The translations under genes were made by a program, and so were the position numbers. A stretch of DNA of 64,000 nucleotides, from contig NZ_VEGI01000003.1 in assembly GCF_007679325.1 (NCBI RefSeq), positions 62,001-126,000 of the forward strand. The letters run 5' to 3'. Source of the stretch: Arthrobacter sp. U41 (GTDB taxonomy: Bacteria > Actinomycetota > Actinomycetes > Actinomycetales > Micrococcaceae). The stretch's first letter is position 1; every line of letters begins with the position of its first letter. Shown here piece by piece: positions 37,908 through 45,856 of this stretch. The notes below the pieces were generated by a model, which was not told where the DNA came from, made no database searches, and worked only from the letters and a program-made list of their open reading frames with translations.

Positions 37908-37939
37908 GCTTGGAATGGACCGATAGTGACCCCGCGTTG
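37877..37939. repeat. 63-bp palindromic intergenic repeat, copy 2
   Basis: GGGGTCACCTACGGCCCATC on the left matches copy 1, and the right arm GTGACCCCGCGTTG is intact. The outer CAACGC of the left arm is lost. It is followed by the same TTGTTAAA and GC hairpin as copy 1, so a unit of about 110 bp is shared. Confidence 0.8.
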
Positions 37940-37952
37940 CTTGTTAAAGTCC

Positions 37953-37990
37953 GACGGCGGGCGTCCACCGAAAGGTGGGCGCCCGCCGTC
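37953..37990. repeat. GC-rich hairpin with GAAA tetraloop (second copy)
   Basis: GACGGCGGGCGTCCACC, loop GAAA, GGTGGGCGCCCGCCGTC: a 17-bp stem with a single G-T wobble and a stable GNRA tetraloop. It repeats the hairpin at 34884. It is either a terminator or part of the mobile repeat. Confidence 0.75.
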
Positions 37991-37997
37991 GTGCATT

Positions 37998-38129
37998 GGC
38001 TAGGGTGCAGGTGGGTGGGCCCACGCCTGCCGGGTTCCCTGGCCGAGCTTGCGAGGCTAGGGTGCAGGTGGGTGGGCCCACGCCTGCCGGGTTCCCTGGC
38101 CGAGCTTGCGAGGCTAGGGTGCAGGTGGG
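37998..38129. repeat. 57-bp tandem repeat (two full and one partial unit)
   Basis: Units begin at 37998, 38055 and 38112 (partial), each starting GGCTAGGGTGCAGGTGGG and containing TGGGCCCACGCCTGCC and GGGTTCCCTGGCCGAGC. The full units are identical. The array ends at the stop codon of the UDG-like gene. A diverged copy lies in frame inside the acetyl-CoA synthetase gene at 47327-47390. Confidence 0.9.
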
Positions 38130-38131
38130 GA

Positions 38132-38764
38132 CTAGCTGGTTTTGGCCAGGCCCGTGCGGGCCATGGCGTCCGCGTAGACGGTGCCCATTTCCTCGAGGTA
38201 CTGCTCCTGGCGGGCCGGGGTGCCGGCGAAGGCGCGGCCGCTGAGTGAGCGGACCTTGTAGGTCTTGAGGCCGCGGCGCCAGATCATGGGCACCTCGGTC
38301 TTGAGGAGCAGGTTCGCGAGTCGGTTGGCTTCGGTGCCGTGCGCCACGATCACCGAGGCGCGGGGCACCAGGGCGAGGAATTTCAGCAGCGGCTTCAGGC
38401 CGGCGGAAATCTGGTCCGGCGTGAACTTCCCGTTGGGCTCACCCGGGACGTACCACGGGTGGACGTTCCAGGGCATCACGTATTCGGGGCGCAGGCCCAG
38501 CTTCCACTGGACGCCGAGCAGGCGGGTGGCGGCTTCGTCGTCGCCGGCAGTGATGAAACCTGATTCGTCCTCGGTTCCGATGTTGGAGAAGAGGCTGATG
38601 ATCCGGCACTCGTCGACGTCGTGCATCGGGTCCACGTAGGGGACATTCGTGCCAGCTTTGGTTGCCTGCAGCGTGTCGCACAGCTCGTTGACGGCTGCGA
38701 CGCTAGGTTCGTAGCGGCGGCTCAGTAGCTGTTCGCGGGAATTTTCAGTGGCCAAGGCTGTCAT
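38132..38764 (-). CDS. Uracil-DNA-glycosylase-like protein
   Basis: A 210-residue protein. FSNIGTEDESGF, VMPWNVHPWYVPGEPNGKFT and VPRASVIVAHGTEANRL suggest the uracil-DNA-glycosylase superfamily (N-HP-W type motif and terminal HG). The start is ATG 38764, with AGGAG 12 nt upstream. A longer frame at 38839 was rejected. Catalytic activity is uncertain. It is divergent from purA. Confidence 0.6.
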   Translation of the reverse strand: MTALATENSREQLLSRRYEPSVAAVNELCDTLQATKAGTNVPYVDPMHDVDECRIISLFSNIGTEDESGFITAGDDEAATRLLGVQWKLGLRPEYVMPWNVHPWYVPGEPNGKFTPDQISAGLKPLLKFLALVPRASVIVAHGTEANRLANLLLKTEVPMIWRRGLKTYKVRSLSGRAFAGTPARQEQYLEEMGTVYADAMARTGLAKTS

Positions 38765-39196
38765 ATGTTGCTGATTCTCCTGCGGGATTGGTAAAGCTGC
38801 CAGACCGTACTCGGGCACGCCGAACACCGGGCACGCCAAGTACGGTGTGGTTTGAAAATGTGGTGTGGACCGATTCCTGGTCGGTCCTTATTAGTCTATC
38901 AAGCCCTGCGAAATGTCGCGGCTGCCGGAGGCCCGGGACCGCGGCCTGTGCAGACAATCACAGTTTCTGCCGGGAAAGCCCGCCGGGAAGTCCATTGGAT
39001 GGTCAAATGAGCCGCCGCCACCGCTATCGGCTAAACTTGGGTGGTAAGAGCCCCGGACTCTGGCGTTGATGGTACAGATCGTAGCGGTACTGAGCACAGC
39101 GGTAGATTCGGGGCATTCTCATGAACGGCGCTGAGCTCCGGGGACCACCCCGGTGAACCACTCGGATTTCAGCCCGAACGAATGGGGGAGGATCCC
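38765..39196. other. 432-bp divergent intergenic region before purA
   Basis: This separates the UDG-like gene and purA. A CCGGGG-ACCA-CCCCGG hairpin (39138-39153) lies 43 bp before the purA start. The rest holds no supported gene. It is presumably the two promoters. A known purine riboswitch was not recognised. Confidence 0.5.
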
Positions 39197-40486
39197 ATGC
39201 CAGCAATCGTGATCGTCGGCGCCCAATGGGGCGACGAAGGCAAAGGTAAAGCCACTGACCTGCTTGGTGGCCGAGTCGACTACGTCGTCAAGCCCAACGG
39301 CGGCAACAATGCCGGGCACACCGTCGTCGTAGGCGGTGAGAAGTATGAGCTCAAGCTCCTTCCGGCCGGCATCCTGAGCCCCAACGCGGTTCCAATCATC
39401 GGCAACGGCTGCGTGGTGAACCTGGAGGCCCTGTTCCAGGAGATCGACGGCCTGGAAGCCCGCGGCGCCGACACCTCCAAGCTGCGCGTCTCCGCCAACG
39501 CACACCTCGTCGCGCCATACCACCAGGTCCTGGACAAGGTCACCGAACGGTTCCTTGGCTCCCGCGCCATCGGCACCACCGGCCGCGGCATCGGCCCCGC
39601 CTACATGGACAAAGTGGCGCGGCTCGGGATCCGTGTGCAGGACGTCTTTGACGCCTCCATCCTGCGCCAGAAGGTCGAAGGATCGCTGCGCCAGAAGAAC
39701 GAACTCCTGGTCAAGGTCTACAACCGCCGCGACATCGAGGTGGACGAGATCGTGGAGTACTTCCTGTCCTTCGCCGAACGCCTCCGCCCGCTGGTCATCG
39801 ACAGCACCTATGTCCTGAACACCGCCCTGGACGAGGGCAAGGTGGTCCTCATGGAGGGCGGCCAGGCCACGTTCCTGGACGTCGACCACGGCACCTACCC
39901 GTTCGTGACCTCCTCGAACCCCACCGCCGGCGGCGCCTCCGTGGGCTCGGGCATCGGCCCCACCCGCATCTCGCGCTCCATCGGCATCATCAAGGCCTAC
40001 ACCACCCGCGTCGGCGCAGGTCCGTTCCCCACGGAACTGTTCGACGATATGGGGATGTACCTGCAGAAGACGGGCGGCGAGTTCGGCGTCAACACCGGCC
40101 GGCCGCGCCGCTGCGGCTGGTACGACGCCGTCCTGGCCCGCCACGCCTCCCGCGTCAACGGCTTCACGGACTACTTCGTCACCAAACTGGACGTGCTCAC
40201 CGGCATCGAGCAGATCCCGGTCTGCGTGGCCTACGACGTCGACGGCGTCCGGCACGACGAAATGCCGATGACCCAGACCGAGTTCCACCACGCCAAGCCG
40301 ATCTTCGAATACTTCGAAGGCTGGACCGAGGACATCACCGGCGCCCGCACCCTGGACGACCTCCCGGAGAACGCCAAGAACTACGTGCTGGCCCTCGAGA
40401 AGCTCTCCGGAACACGCTTCTCGGCCATCGGCGTCGGTCCGGACCGCGACCAGACCATCGTGATCAACGATTTGATCAACGACTAA
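39197..40486 (+). CDS. purA: Adenylosuccinate synthetase
   Basis: PurA makes adenylosuccinate from IMP, GTP and aspartate. The 429-residue protein begins [20 protein letters not shown] with the P-loop-like [34 protein letters not shown] [16 protein letters not shown], and [17 protein letters not shown] are conserved. An in-frame ATG 15 nt upstream is less likely because the family begins here. A GC stem follows at 40509. Confidence 0.97.
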   Translation: MPAIVIVGAQWGDEGKGKATDLLGGRVDYVVKPNGGNNAGHTVVVGGEKYELKLLPAGILSPNAVPIIGNGCVVNLEALFQEIDGLEARGADTSKLRVSANAHLVAPYHQVLDKVTERFLGSRAIGTTGRGIGPAYMDKVARLGIRVQDVFDASILRQKVEGSLRQKNELLVKVYNRRDIEVDEIVEYFLSFAERLRPLVIDSTYVLNTALDEGKVVLMEGGQATFLDVDHGTYPFVTSSNPTAGGASVGSGIGPTRISRSIGIIKAYTTRVGAGPFPTELFDDMGMYLQKTGGEFGVNTGRPRRCGWYDAVLARHASRVNGFTDYFVTKLDVLTGIEQIPVCVAYDVDGVRHDEMPMTQTEFHHAKPIFEYFEGWTEDITGARTLDDLPENAKNYVLALEKLSGTRFSAIGVGPDRDQTIVINDLIND

Positions 40487-40508
40487 TACTGACGCTTTAA
40501 CTGACGCA

Positions 40509-40549
40509 CGACGGCGGCGGGTCACCTCACAGGTGGCCCGCCGCCGTCG
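40509..40549 (+). terminator. Hairpin after purA
   Basis: CGACGGCGGCGGGTCACCT and AGGTGGCCCGCCGCCGTCG pair almost perfectly around a CAC loop. No strong T-tract follows, as is common in high-GC genomes. It separates purA from acdS. Confidence 0.7.
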
Positions 40550-40621
40550 CGTTCCCGGCCGCCACCTGCTGCGTGCCGAGGCTCGAGGCCAGGTCACAGG
40601 GGGCGACGATTGTTGCCTTGC

Positions 40622-40639
40622 ACTGCAATCTATTGCAGT
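40622..40639. promoter_or_regulatory. Perfect 18-bp palindrome before acdS
   Basis: ACTGCAAT-CT-ATTGCAGT is a perfect 8+2+8 palindrome, centred about 43 bp before the acdS start. Its position suits a repressor site near the transcription start. GntR-type and Lrp-type regulators use similar TGCAAT-NN-ATTGCA sites. Confidence 0.65.
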
Positions 40640-40672
40640 TTGGAGGTCTCAGGTGATCCGAGCAAAGGACAG

Positions 40673-41686
40673 ATGATGGCCATCACCGATTTCGAGCGCT
40701 ACCCCCTGATGTTTGGACCCAGCCCCATCCACCCGCTGCCACGGCTCAGCGCGCATCTGGGCGGGGCGCAGATCTGGGCCAAGCGGGAGGACGTCAACAG
40801 CGGCCTCGCGTTTGGTGGCAACAAGACCCGCAAGCTCGAGTATTTCGTGCCGGATGCCTTGGCGCAGGGCGCGGATACCCTCGTCTCCATTGGCGGCTAC
40901 CAGTCCAACCACACCCGCCAGGTGGCGGCGGTGGCGGCGAAACTCGGACTCAAGGCCCGCCTGGTCCAGGAGAACTGGGTCGACTGGCCCGATCCGCTCT
41001 CTGACCGTGTGGGCAACATCCTGCTCTCCCGCATCATGGGGGCCGACGTCCGGCTGGACAGCGCGGGCTTTGACATCGGCATCCGCAGCAGCTGGGAAAA
41101 CGCCATTGAAGAGGTCAAGGCCGCGGGCGGCACGCCGTACGCGATCCCGGCCGGCGGGTCCGACCACCGGCTGGGCGGGCTGGGCTTCGCCAACTGGGCC
41201 TACGAGGTGCAGCAGCAGGAGCGGGAGCTCGGCATCTTCTTCGACACCATCATCGTCTGCACCGTCACGGGATCCACCCACGCCGGGATGATCGCGGGTT
41301 TCGCCGGCCAGGACAAACCGCGCCGCGTCATCGGCATCGATGCCTCGGCGACCCTGCAGAAAACCCGAGACCAGGTGGAACGCATTGCGCGGAACACCGC
41401 CGAGCTGATCGGCCTGGGGCGGGAGCTCCGCGAGGACGAAATCAATGTCATGGAGGGCTGGGCCGGTGACCTCTACGGAATTCCCGTCGATTCCACCCTG
41501 GAAGCCATCCGCCTCGGCGCCTCGCTCGAAGCGATGATCACGGACCCCGTCTACGAGGGCAAGTCCCTCGCCGGGCTGATCGACCTCGTCAAGAGCCGGG
41601 AGATTCCGGCCGGCAGCAACGTCCTGTACGCCCACCTGGGCGGCCAGATCGCCCTCAACGCGTACAGTGGGCTCTTCCGTTCCTGA
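40673..41686 (+). CDS. acdS: 1-Aminocyclopropane-1-carboxylate deaminase
   Basis: AcdS opens ACC, the precursor of plant ethylene, to 2-oxobutyrate and ammonia using PLP. The 337-residue product has the PLP lysine at 51 ([10 protein letters not shown]). Glu295 (DPVYEGKS) and Leu322 (YAHLGG) fall exactly at the positions that separate true ACC deaminases from D-cysteine desulfhydrases, which have Ser and Thr. AAAGGA precedes the double ATG (40673/40676). It is monocistronic. The gene is a known plant-association trait. Confidence 0.93.
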   Translation: MMAITDFERYPLMFGPSPIHPLPRLSAHLGGAQIWAKREDVNSGLAFGGNKTRKLEYFVPDALAQGADTLVSIGGYQSNHTRQVAAVAAKLGLKARLVQENWVDWPDPLSDRVGNILLSRIMGADVRLDSAGFDIGIRSSWENAIEEVKAAGGTPYAIPAGGSDHRLGGLGFANWAYEVQQQERELGIFFDTIIVCTVTGSTHAGMIAGFAGQDKPRRVIGIDASATLQKTRDQVERIARNTAELIGLGRELREDEINVMEGWAGDLYGIPVDSTLEAIRLGASLEAMITDPVYEGKSLAGLIDLVKSREIPAGSNVLYAHLGGQIALNAYSGLFRS

Positions 41687-41701
41687 CAGCGCATCGGGTG
41701 G

Positions 41702-41729
41702 GGCGGCGGCCTTGGCGGGTGCCGCCGCC
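41702..41729 (+). terminator. Hairpin after acdS
   Basis: GGCGGCGGC and GCCGCCGCC pair perfectly around a 10-nt loop, 16 bp after the acdS stop. No T-tract. Confidence 0.6.
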
Positions 41730-41779
41730 GCCGTCGTGCGGCTGCCCGGAAAGCGCTGGAAAAAACTTTCGATCGGGGC

Positions 41780-41807
41780 GTAACCTTTTGCGGCCCTCCA
41801 GCGATTA
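41780..41807 (+). promoter_or_regulatory. Candidate ECF-sigma promoter
   Basis: GTAACC (41780-41785) and CGATTA (41802-41807) are separated by 16 bp. ECF promoters commonly have an AAC-core -35 and a CGA/CGT -10 at this spacing. It lies before a leader of about 180 nt and a three-gene module that ends with an ECF sigma factor, so autoregulation is plausible. Confidence 0.45.
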
Positions 41808-41833
41808 CTCATTTGTAAGCGCCGCCGGAGCCT

Positions 41834-41970
41834 GGACCCCCCACCAAGTGCCCGGCCGGCCTTCCACTGTAAGTGCGGCCGGCGTCCGCCCCCATCGGGC
41901 GCCGGCCAGCCTTCCACCGAATGCGCGGGCTGTTGACTGCCCCCATCAGGCAACAGCCGGCCTTCACACC
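41834..41970 (+). other. Tandem C-rich-loop stem-loops in an mRNA leader
   Basis: Two well-formed stem-loops repeat with a 50-51 bp period. The first pairs GGCCGGC (41877-41883) with GCCGGCC (41901-41907) around an inner GCCC-CCATC-GGGC. The second pairs GGCTGTTG (41928-41935) with CAACAGCC (41951-41958) around a GCCCCCATC loop. The stems differ in sequence but keep pairing, and the C-rich loop and a CCTTCCAC linker are conserved. A degenerate unit with CCCCCC lies at 41834. It resembles C-rich-loop actinobacterial RNAs such as 6C in design; identity is not shown. Confidence 0.55.
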
Positions 41971-41991
41971 AACAAAGGATGTACGTTTTTT

Positions 41992-42495
41992 ATGAAGAGT
42001 GTTAGCAAGACCACCAAGATTGCTGTCGGCGCCGCGATTCTCGCTATCGGAGGATTCTCCGGCGTCGGCCTGGCCAACGCGGCCCAGGTTTCGAACACCC
42101 AGCAGGCTGAAGTGACCCCCGCTACGCCCGCCGTCCCGGCTGTCCCCGCGGTCCCGGCGACTCCTGACCTTCCCGCCACCCCGGCTGTCCCGGCTGTCCC
42201 CGCGGTTCCGGCCGTTCCGGCGTCCCCGTCCGTTGACGGCTCCGCCAAGGGCGACGCCAGCGTCGAGGACGCCGAAGGCTCTGCAGAGGGCTCCGTGTCC
42301 GCTGACAAGGACGGCGCCTCCGTCGAGGGTGCAGCCAACGCGAAGGGCGCGGCCACGGCCAAGGCCAACGCCGGCGTAACCGTTGCTGTACCGGCTGTAC
42401 CGGGCGCCAAGGGTGTGCCGGCTGTCCCGGCCGTTCCTGCTGTCCCGGCCGTTCCGACCCTGCCGTCGGACGAGCTGCCTGAGCTCAACAAGTAG
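41992..42495 (+). CDS. Exported Pro-Ala-Val repeat protein
   Basis: A 167-residue secreted protein. A signal peptide covers about residues 1-30 (KTTKIAVGAAILAIGGFSGV, cleavage after ANA). The mature part is low-complexity, with many PAVPAV/PATP repeats at both ends flanking an acidic Ala/Gly/Ser centre. No catalytic motif is present. AAAGGA lies upstream. It is probably an extended wall-spanning or structural protein. It precedes an ECF sigma factor gene and an anti-sigma-like gene, so it may be the reporter or target of that pathway. Confidence 0.8.
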   Translation: MKSVSKTTKIAVGAAILAIGGFSGVGLANAAQVSNTQQAEVTPATPAVPAVPAVPATPDLPATPAVPAVPAVPAVPASPSVDGSAKGDASVEDAEGSAEGSVSADKDGASVEGAANAKGAATAKANAGVTVAVPAVPGAKGVPAVPAVPAVPAVPTLPSDELPELNK

Positions 42496-42520
42496 GCACC
42501 AACGCCTCTTTGGAGGCACC

Positions 42521-42557
42521 GGGGGTGCGGCCGCTAGACTTGCCGGGCCGCACCCCC
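42521..42557 (+). terminator. Hairpin between the repeat protein and the sigma gene
   Basis: GGGGGTGCGGCC pairs with GGCCGCACCCCC around a 13-nt loop. It lies 25 bp before the TTG start of the sigma gene. It could terminate or attenuate transcription, lowering sigma-factor expression relative to the repeat protein. Confidence 0.7.
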
Positions 42558-42582
42558 CAGCAGTAACCGGAAGGACAGCCCC

Positions 42583-43131
42583 TTGGCAGAACAGCTAAGC
42601 GATGACGAATTGTCAGCAGCCTTAGCTGGCGAGCCATCAGGATTTAGCGCTGTCTACACGGTCATCTCACCCGCGGTGCTCGGCTACTTCCGGGCCCGCG
42701 GCGTGGACGACGCCGAGGCGCTCACCCAGGACGTCTTCGTCGATGTCCTGCCGAAGCTGGCCAAGGTCACCGGCGGCTACAGCGGCCTCCGGACCTTCAT
42801 TTTCTCCATCGCCCACGCCAGGCTGGTCGACCACAACCGGCGCGCAGAGCGTACGCCCTACCTGGCCGAATACGATCCCCGGGACGATACCCGGTACGCC
42901 GCCTCCGCCGAGGAGGAGGCCCTGGGGTCCCTGGGCGGAATTGCGGATACCCTCTCCCAACTCAACGACGAGCAACGGGAAGTCCTGGTCCTGCGGATCG
43001 TCGCGGACCTCTCCATCGAACAGGTGGCCGGCATCATGGACAAGACGCCGGGGGCCATCAAACAGCTTCAACGACGCGGGCTCAGCGCCCTGCGCGAACT
43101 CGTCACTGAAAAGGACCACGCAGCATCATGA
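42583..43131 (+). CDS. ECF-type RNA polymerase sigma factor
   Basis: A 182-residue sigma-70 family protein. Region 2 is GYFRARGVDDAEALTQDVFV and FIFSIAHARLVDHNRR; region 4 is LSQLNDEQREVLVLRIVADL and IEQVAGIMDKTPGAIKQLQR. No region 3 is present, as usual for ECF factors. The start is TTG with GGAAGGAC upstream. The stop overlaps the ATG of the next gene (ATGA). It is probably controlled by the downstream membrane protein. Confidence 0.92.
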   Translation: MAEQLSDDELSAALAGEPSGFSAVYTVISPAVLGYFRARGVDDAEALTQDVFVDVLPKLAKVTGGYSGLRTFIFSIAHARLVDHNRRAERTPYLAEYDPRDDTRYAASAEEEALGSLGGIADTLSQLNDEQREVLVLRIVADLSIEQVAGIMDKTPGAIKQLQRRGLSALRELVTEKDHAAS

Positions 43132-43913
43132 CCGGAACACGCGAACCCCAGCAGGATGGCAGCATCCACGCGATGCTCCGCGATTCCGGACTCGAATCAT
43201 CCACCGAGCTCCGCAGCTCGCTGGAGGAGCTCCGTTCCCTGGTCCCGGACCGGGCCCCCGCGCCCCGCGCAGACCTCGCCGCGCTGCTGGCCGCCGGGGC
43301 CCCCGGAATTGGCGCCGCCGGTTCGCCCGCAGCCGCGGCAGTTCCCACGACGGCGACGACGGCGTTGCCCCTTGTCGCGTCCGCACCGGAACCCACCGAC
43401 GAGGCCCTGCCGGCCGGGGTTTCGAGCCTCGCCGAGCGCCGCGGCCTGAAGCGCAGGCTGGCAATAGTCGGCGGCGCCGTGGTGGGTGCCATGACCCTCG
43501 GCGCAGGCGCAGTGGCGGCTTCCAGTGAAGACTTCCGCCAAAGTGTCAACCACACTGTGGGCGTCATCTTCCAGCCTTCCGGCGAGACGCCTGACGTGGC
43601 GCCGAAGCCGGCCAAGCCGGCGCCGACGGACCTTCCGGCGGCCCCTGCGCCCTCGAATGCGGCGGGCAGCACCGCGCAGCCGACGCCAGATGAGATTCCG
43701 GAAGCTCCCGGATCCGCGCCCGCCCGTCCTTCGAAGCCCGCTGCCACCCCGCCCGCCGTTGGCCGCGGCGGAGTCCTTCCGACGCCGCCGCGCCGTCCGG
43801 TCACTCCGGGTGTGCCCGGTCTCCCCGGCCGGGGCGAGGGCCGGGTCCTTCCCGTGAAACCGCTTCCGGAGCCGACCCTTCCCGTCGAGCTTCCCACGCT
43901 CCCTGCCAGCTAA
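43128..43913 (+). CDS. Membrane anti-sigma-like protein with Pro-rich outer domain
   Basis: A 261-residue protein. An N-terminal cytoplasmic part (1-105) precedes one transmembrane segment (about 109-130, RLAIVGGAVVGAMTLGAGAV) and a long Pro/Ala-rich external tail. It overlaps the sigma gene (ATGA). By position and topology it is the likely anti-sigma factor, although no zinc-binding HxxxCxxC motif is present. Confidence 0.65.
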   Translation: MTGTREPQQDGSIHAMLRDSGLESSTELRSSLEELRSLVPDRAPAPRADLAALLAAGAPGIGAAGSPAAAAVPTTATTALPLVASAPEPTDEALPAGVSSLAERRGLKRRLAIVGGAVVGAMTLGAGAVAASSEDFRQSVNHTVGVIFQPSGETPDVAPKPAKPAPTDLPAAPAPSNAAGSTAQPTPDEIPEAPGSAPARPSKPAATPPAVGRGGVLPTPPRRPVTPGVPGLPGRGEGRVLPVKPLPEPTLPVELPTLPAS

Positions 43914-43942
43914 TACGTCAGCGCCCGTCCGGTTCGCCGGTA

Positions 43943-43980
43943 GCGCGCGGTCGCCGATACGTCGGCGACCCCGCGCGTTT
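43943..43980 (+). terminator. Terminator after the sigma module
   Basis: CGCGCGGTCGCCGA pairs with TCGGCGACC and CCGCGCG around a TACG loop, followed by TTT. It also faces the convergent sulfur operon end. Confidence 0.75.
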
Positions 43981-44003
43981 CCCGCGAATGGGCCGCGAAT
44001 GGG

Positions 44004-44498
44004 CTAGGCCAGCACCTGCCGCTTGGAGGAGATGACGCCGGTATCGAACCCGGCCAGGTGCAGGCCGCCGTGGAAACGGGCATGCTCAATCTTCACGCAA
44101 CGGTCCATCACGACGTCGAGCCCTGCGGCTTCGGCTTCCTTCGCCACATCCTCGTGCCACGAGCCCAGTTGCAACCAGAGTGTCCCGGCACCGGCCGCGA
44201 TGGCCTCGTCCAGGACCCCCGGCAGGTCGTCGTGCTTGCGGAAGACGTCCACGATGTCCGGGCTTTCCGGCAGGTCCGCGAGGGTGGCGTATGTCGGCTC
44301 GCCCAGGATCTCTTTCACCACTGGGTTCACGAAATACACCTTGTAGCGCGTGGAGGACTGCAGGTACGTCGCCACAAAGTAGCTCGCCCGGGACGGCTTG
44401 TCCGAGGCTCCCACAATCGCGATCGACTTCGCCTGCCGCAGCAGGTTCAGGCGTTCCGGGGCTGACGGCCCGGTCCAGGTTCGTTCTTCCGTGCTCAT
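44004..44498 (-). CDS. CoA-binding domain protein (YccU type)
   Basis: A 164-residue Rossmann CoA-binding protein. SIAIVGASDKPSRASYFVAT is the nucleotide loop, followed by YKVYFVNPVVKEILGEPTYA and GTLWLQLGSW. DVVMDRCVKIEHARF carries the conserved cysteine. It is the last gene of the sulfur operon and its ATG overlaps the metY stop. A paralogue lies at 52436, divergent from the same operon's promoter. The function is unknown; a CoA or persulfide role is conceivable. Confidence 0.85.
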   Translation of the reverse strand: MSTEERTWTGPSAPERLNLLRQAKSIAIVGASDKPSRASYFVATYLQSSTRYKVYFVNPVVKEILGEPTYATLADLPESPDIVDVFRKHDDLPGVLDEAIAAGAGTLWLQLGSWHEDVAKEAEAAGLDVVMDRCVKIEHARFHGGLHLAGFDTGVISSKRQVLA

Positions 44499-45856
44499 GC
44501 GTTTGCTCCGATCGTGCAGGACTCTGCCTCAACGGGTTCAGCGCCGGGAGTGGACCCGGCGTCGGCCGCGACGTCCGAGGCCGCGTCCAGGGCCTGGTCG
44601 AGGTCCCAGAGGATATCTTCGATGTCCTCCAGCCCGATTGAGATGCGGACGAGGTCTTCCGGGACACCTGCGGATTCGAGCTGTTCCGGGCTGAGCTGCT
44701 GGTGGGTCGTGGAACCGGGGTGGATCACCAGGGTCCGCGAGTCGCCGACGTTGGCCAGGTGTGAGGCCAGCTGCAGGGACTCGATGAACTTTTGCCCCGC
44801 GGCACGGCCGCCCTTCACGCCGAAGGAGAACACGGAGCCGGGGCCCAGCGGCAGGTATTTCCGGGCCCGCTCGAAGTGCGGGTGCGAGGGTAGGCCGGAG
44901 AAATTCACGTAGGCCACCCGCTCATCCGCTTCAAGCCACTCCGCCACGGCCTGGGCGTTCCTGAGGTGCTCATCCAGGCGCTGCGGGAGGGTCTCGACGC
45001 CTTGCAGGAGCTGGAACGCGGAGGTTGGGGAGAGGGCGGGGCCGATGTCGCGCAGCTGCTCGCAGCGCAGCTTGGTCAGGAAACCGTACTCGCCGAAGTT
45101 CCCCCACCAGGAGACGTTGCCGTAGGAGGCCACCGGTTCGGTCATGGTGGGGAACTTGCCGTTGCCCCAGTTGAAGCGGCCGCTTTCGACAATCACCCCG
45201 CCCAGTGTGGTGCCGTGCCCGCCGAGGAATTTCGTGGCGGAGTGGATCACAATGTCCGCCCCGTGTTCGATGGGCCGCACGAGGTACGGCGTGCTCAAGG
45301 TGGCGTCGACGACGAGGGGGATGCCGGCGTCGTGCGCCACCTTTGCCAGCCCCTCCAGGTCCTGGACTTCCGACGACGGGTTGGCCACCACTTCCACGAA
45401 GATCGCTTTGGTGTTCTCCCGGACCGCGGCGGCGTAGTCCGCCGGGTCGGTGCCGGGGACGAAGGTGGTGTCCACGCCGAAGCGCCGCAGGGTGACGTCC
45501 AGCTGGGTCACGGTGCCGCCGTAGAGCTGGGAGGCGGCCACGATGTGATCCCCGGATTGGGTCAGGGCGGCAAAAGTGATGAATTCCGCAGCCATGCCCG
45601 AGGAGGTGGCCACCGCGCCGATGCCGCCCTCCAGGGAGGCGATACGCTCCTCGAACGCGGCCACCGTGGGGTTGCCGATCCGGGAGTAGATGTTGCCGTA
45701 CTTCTGCAGTGCGAAGAGGTTGGCGGCGTCCTGGGTGTCCTTGAACACGAAGGACGTGGTCTGGTAGATGGGTACGGCCCGGGCGCCGTGCTCGGCGTCG
45801 GGCGTGCCGCCGGCGTGCAGGGCGCGCGTGCGGAAACCGAACTTGCGGTCCGCCAT
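44495..45856 (-). CDS. metY: O-acetylhomoserine/O-acetylserine sulfhydrylase
   Basis: A 453-residue PLP enzyme that makes homocysteine from O-acetylhomoserine and sulfide. The N-terminus FGFRTRALHAGGTPDAEHGA and VPIYQTTSFVFKD, and the PLP lysine at 209 (HSATKFLGGHG), identify the Cys/Met metabolism family; length and RYIV-like end match MetY. The start ATG 45856 shares one base with the TAA stop of the monooxygenase gene. It completes a route that uses sulfur released from organosulfur compounds. Confidence 0.92.
   Translation of the reverse strand: MADRKFGFRTRALHAGGTPDAEHGARAVPIYQTTSFVFKDTQDAANLFALQKYGNIYSRIGNPTVAAFEERIASLEGGIGAVATSSGMAAEFITFAALTQSGDHIVAASQLYGGTVTQLDVTLRRFGVDTTFVPGTDPADYAAAVRENTKAIFVEVVANPSSEVQDLEGLAKVAHDAGIPLVVDATLSTPYLVRPIEHGADIVIHSATKFLGGHGTTLGGVIVESGRFNWGNGKFPTMTEPVASYGNVSWWGNFGEYGFLTKLRCEQLRDIGPALSPTSAFQLLQGVETLPQRLDEHLRNAQAVAEWLEADERVAYVNFSGLPSHPHFERARKYLPLGPGSVFSFGVKGGRAAGQKFIESLQLASHLANVGDSRTLVIHPGSTTHQQLSPEQLESAGVPEDLVRISIGLEDIEDILWDLDQALDAASDVAADAGSTPGAEPVEAESCTIGANA

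Noticed and set aside
37868..38248. ORF through the 57-bp tandem repeats
   Set aside because: It translates the repeats themselves and runs antisense into the UDG-like gene.
41834..41970. CRISPR array
   Set aside because: Only about three diverged units, and similarity extends through the whole unit.
41698..41991. N-terminal extension of the Pro-Ala-Val repeat protein
   Set aside because: It crosses the promoter and stem-loop leader; the signal peptide starts at the ATG at 41992.
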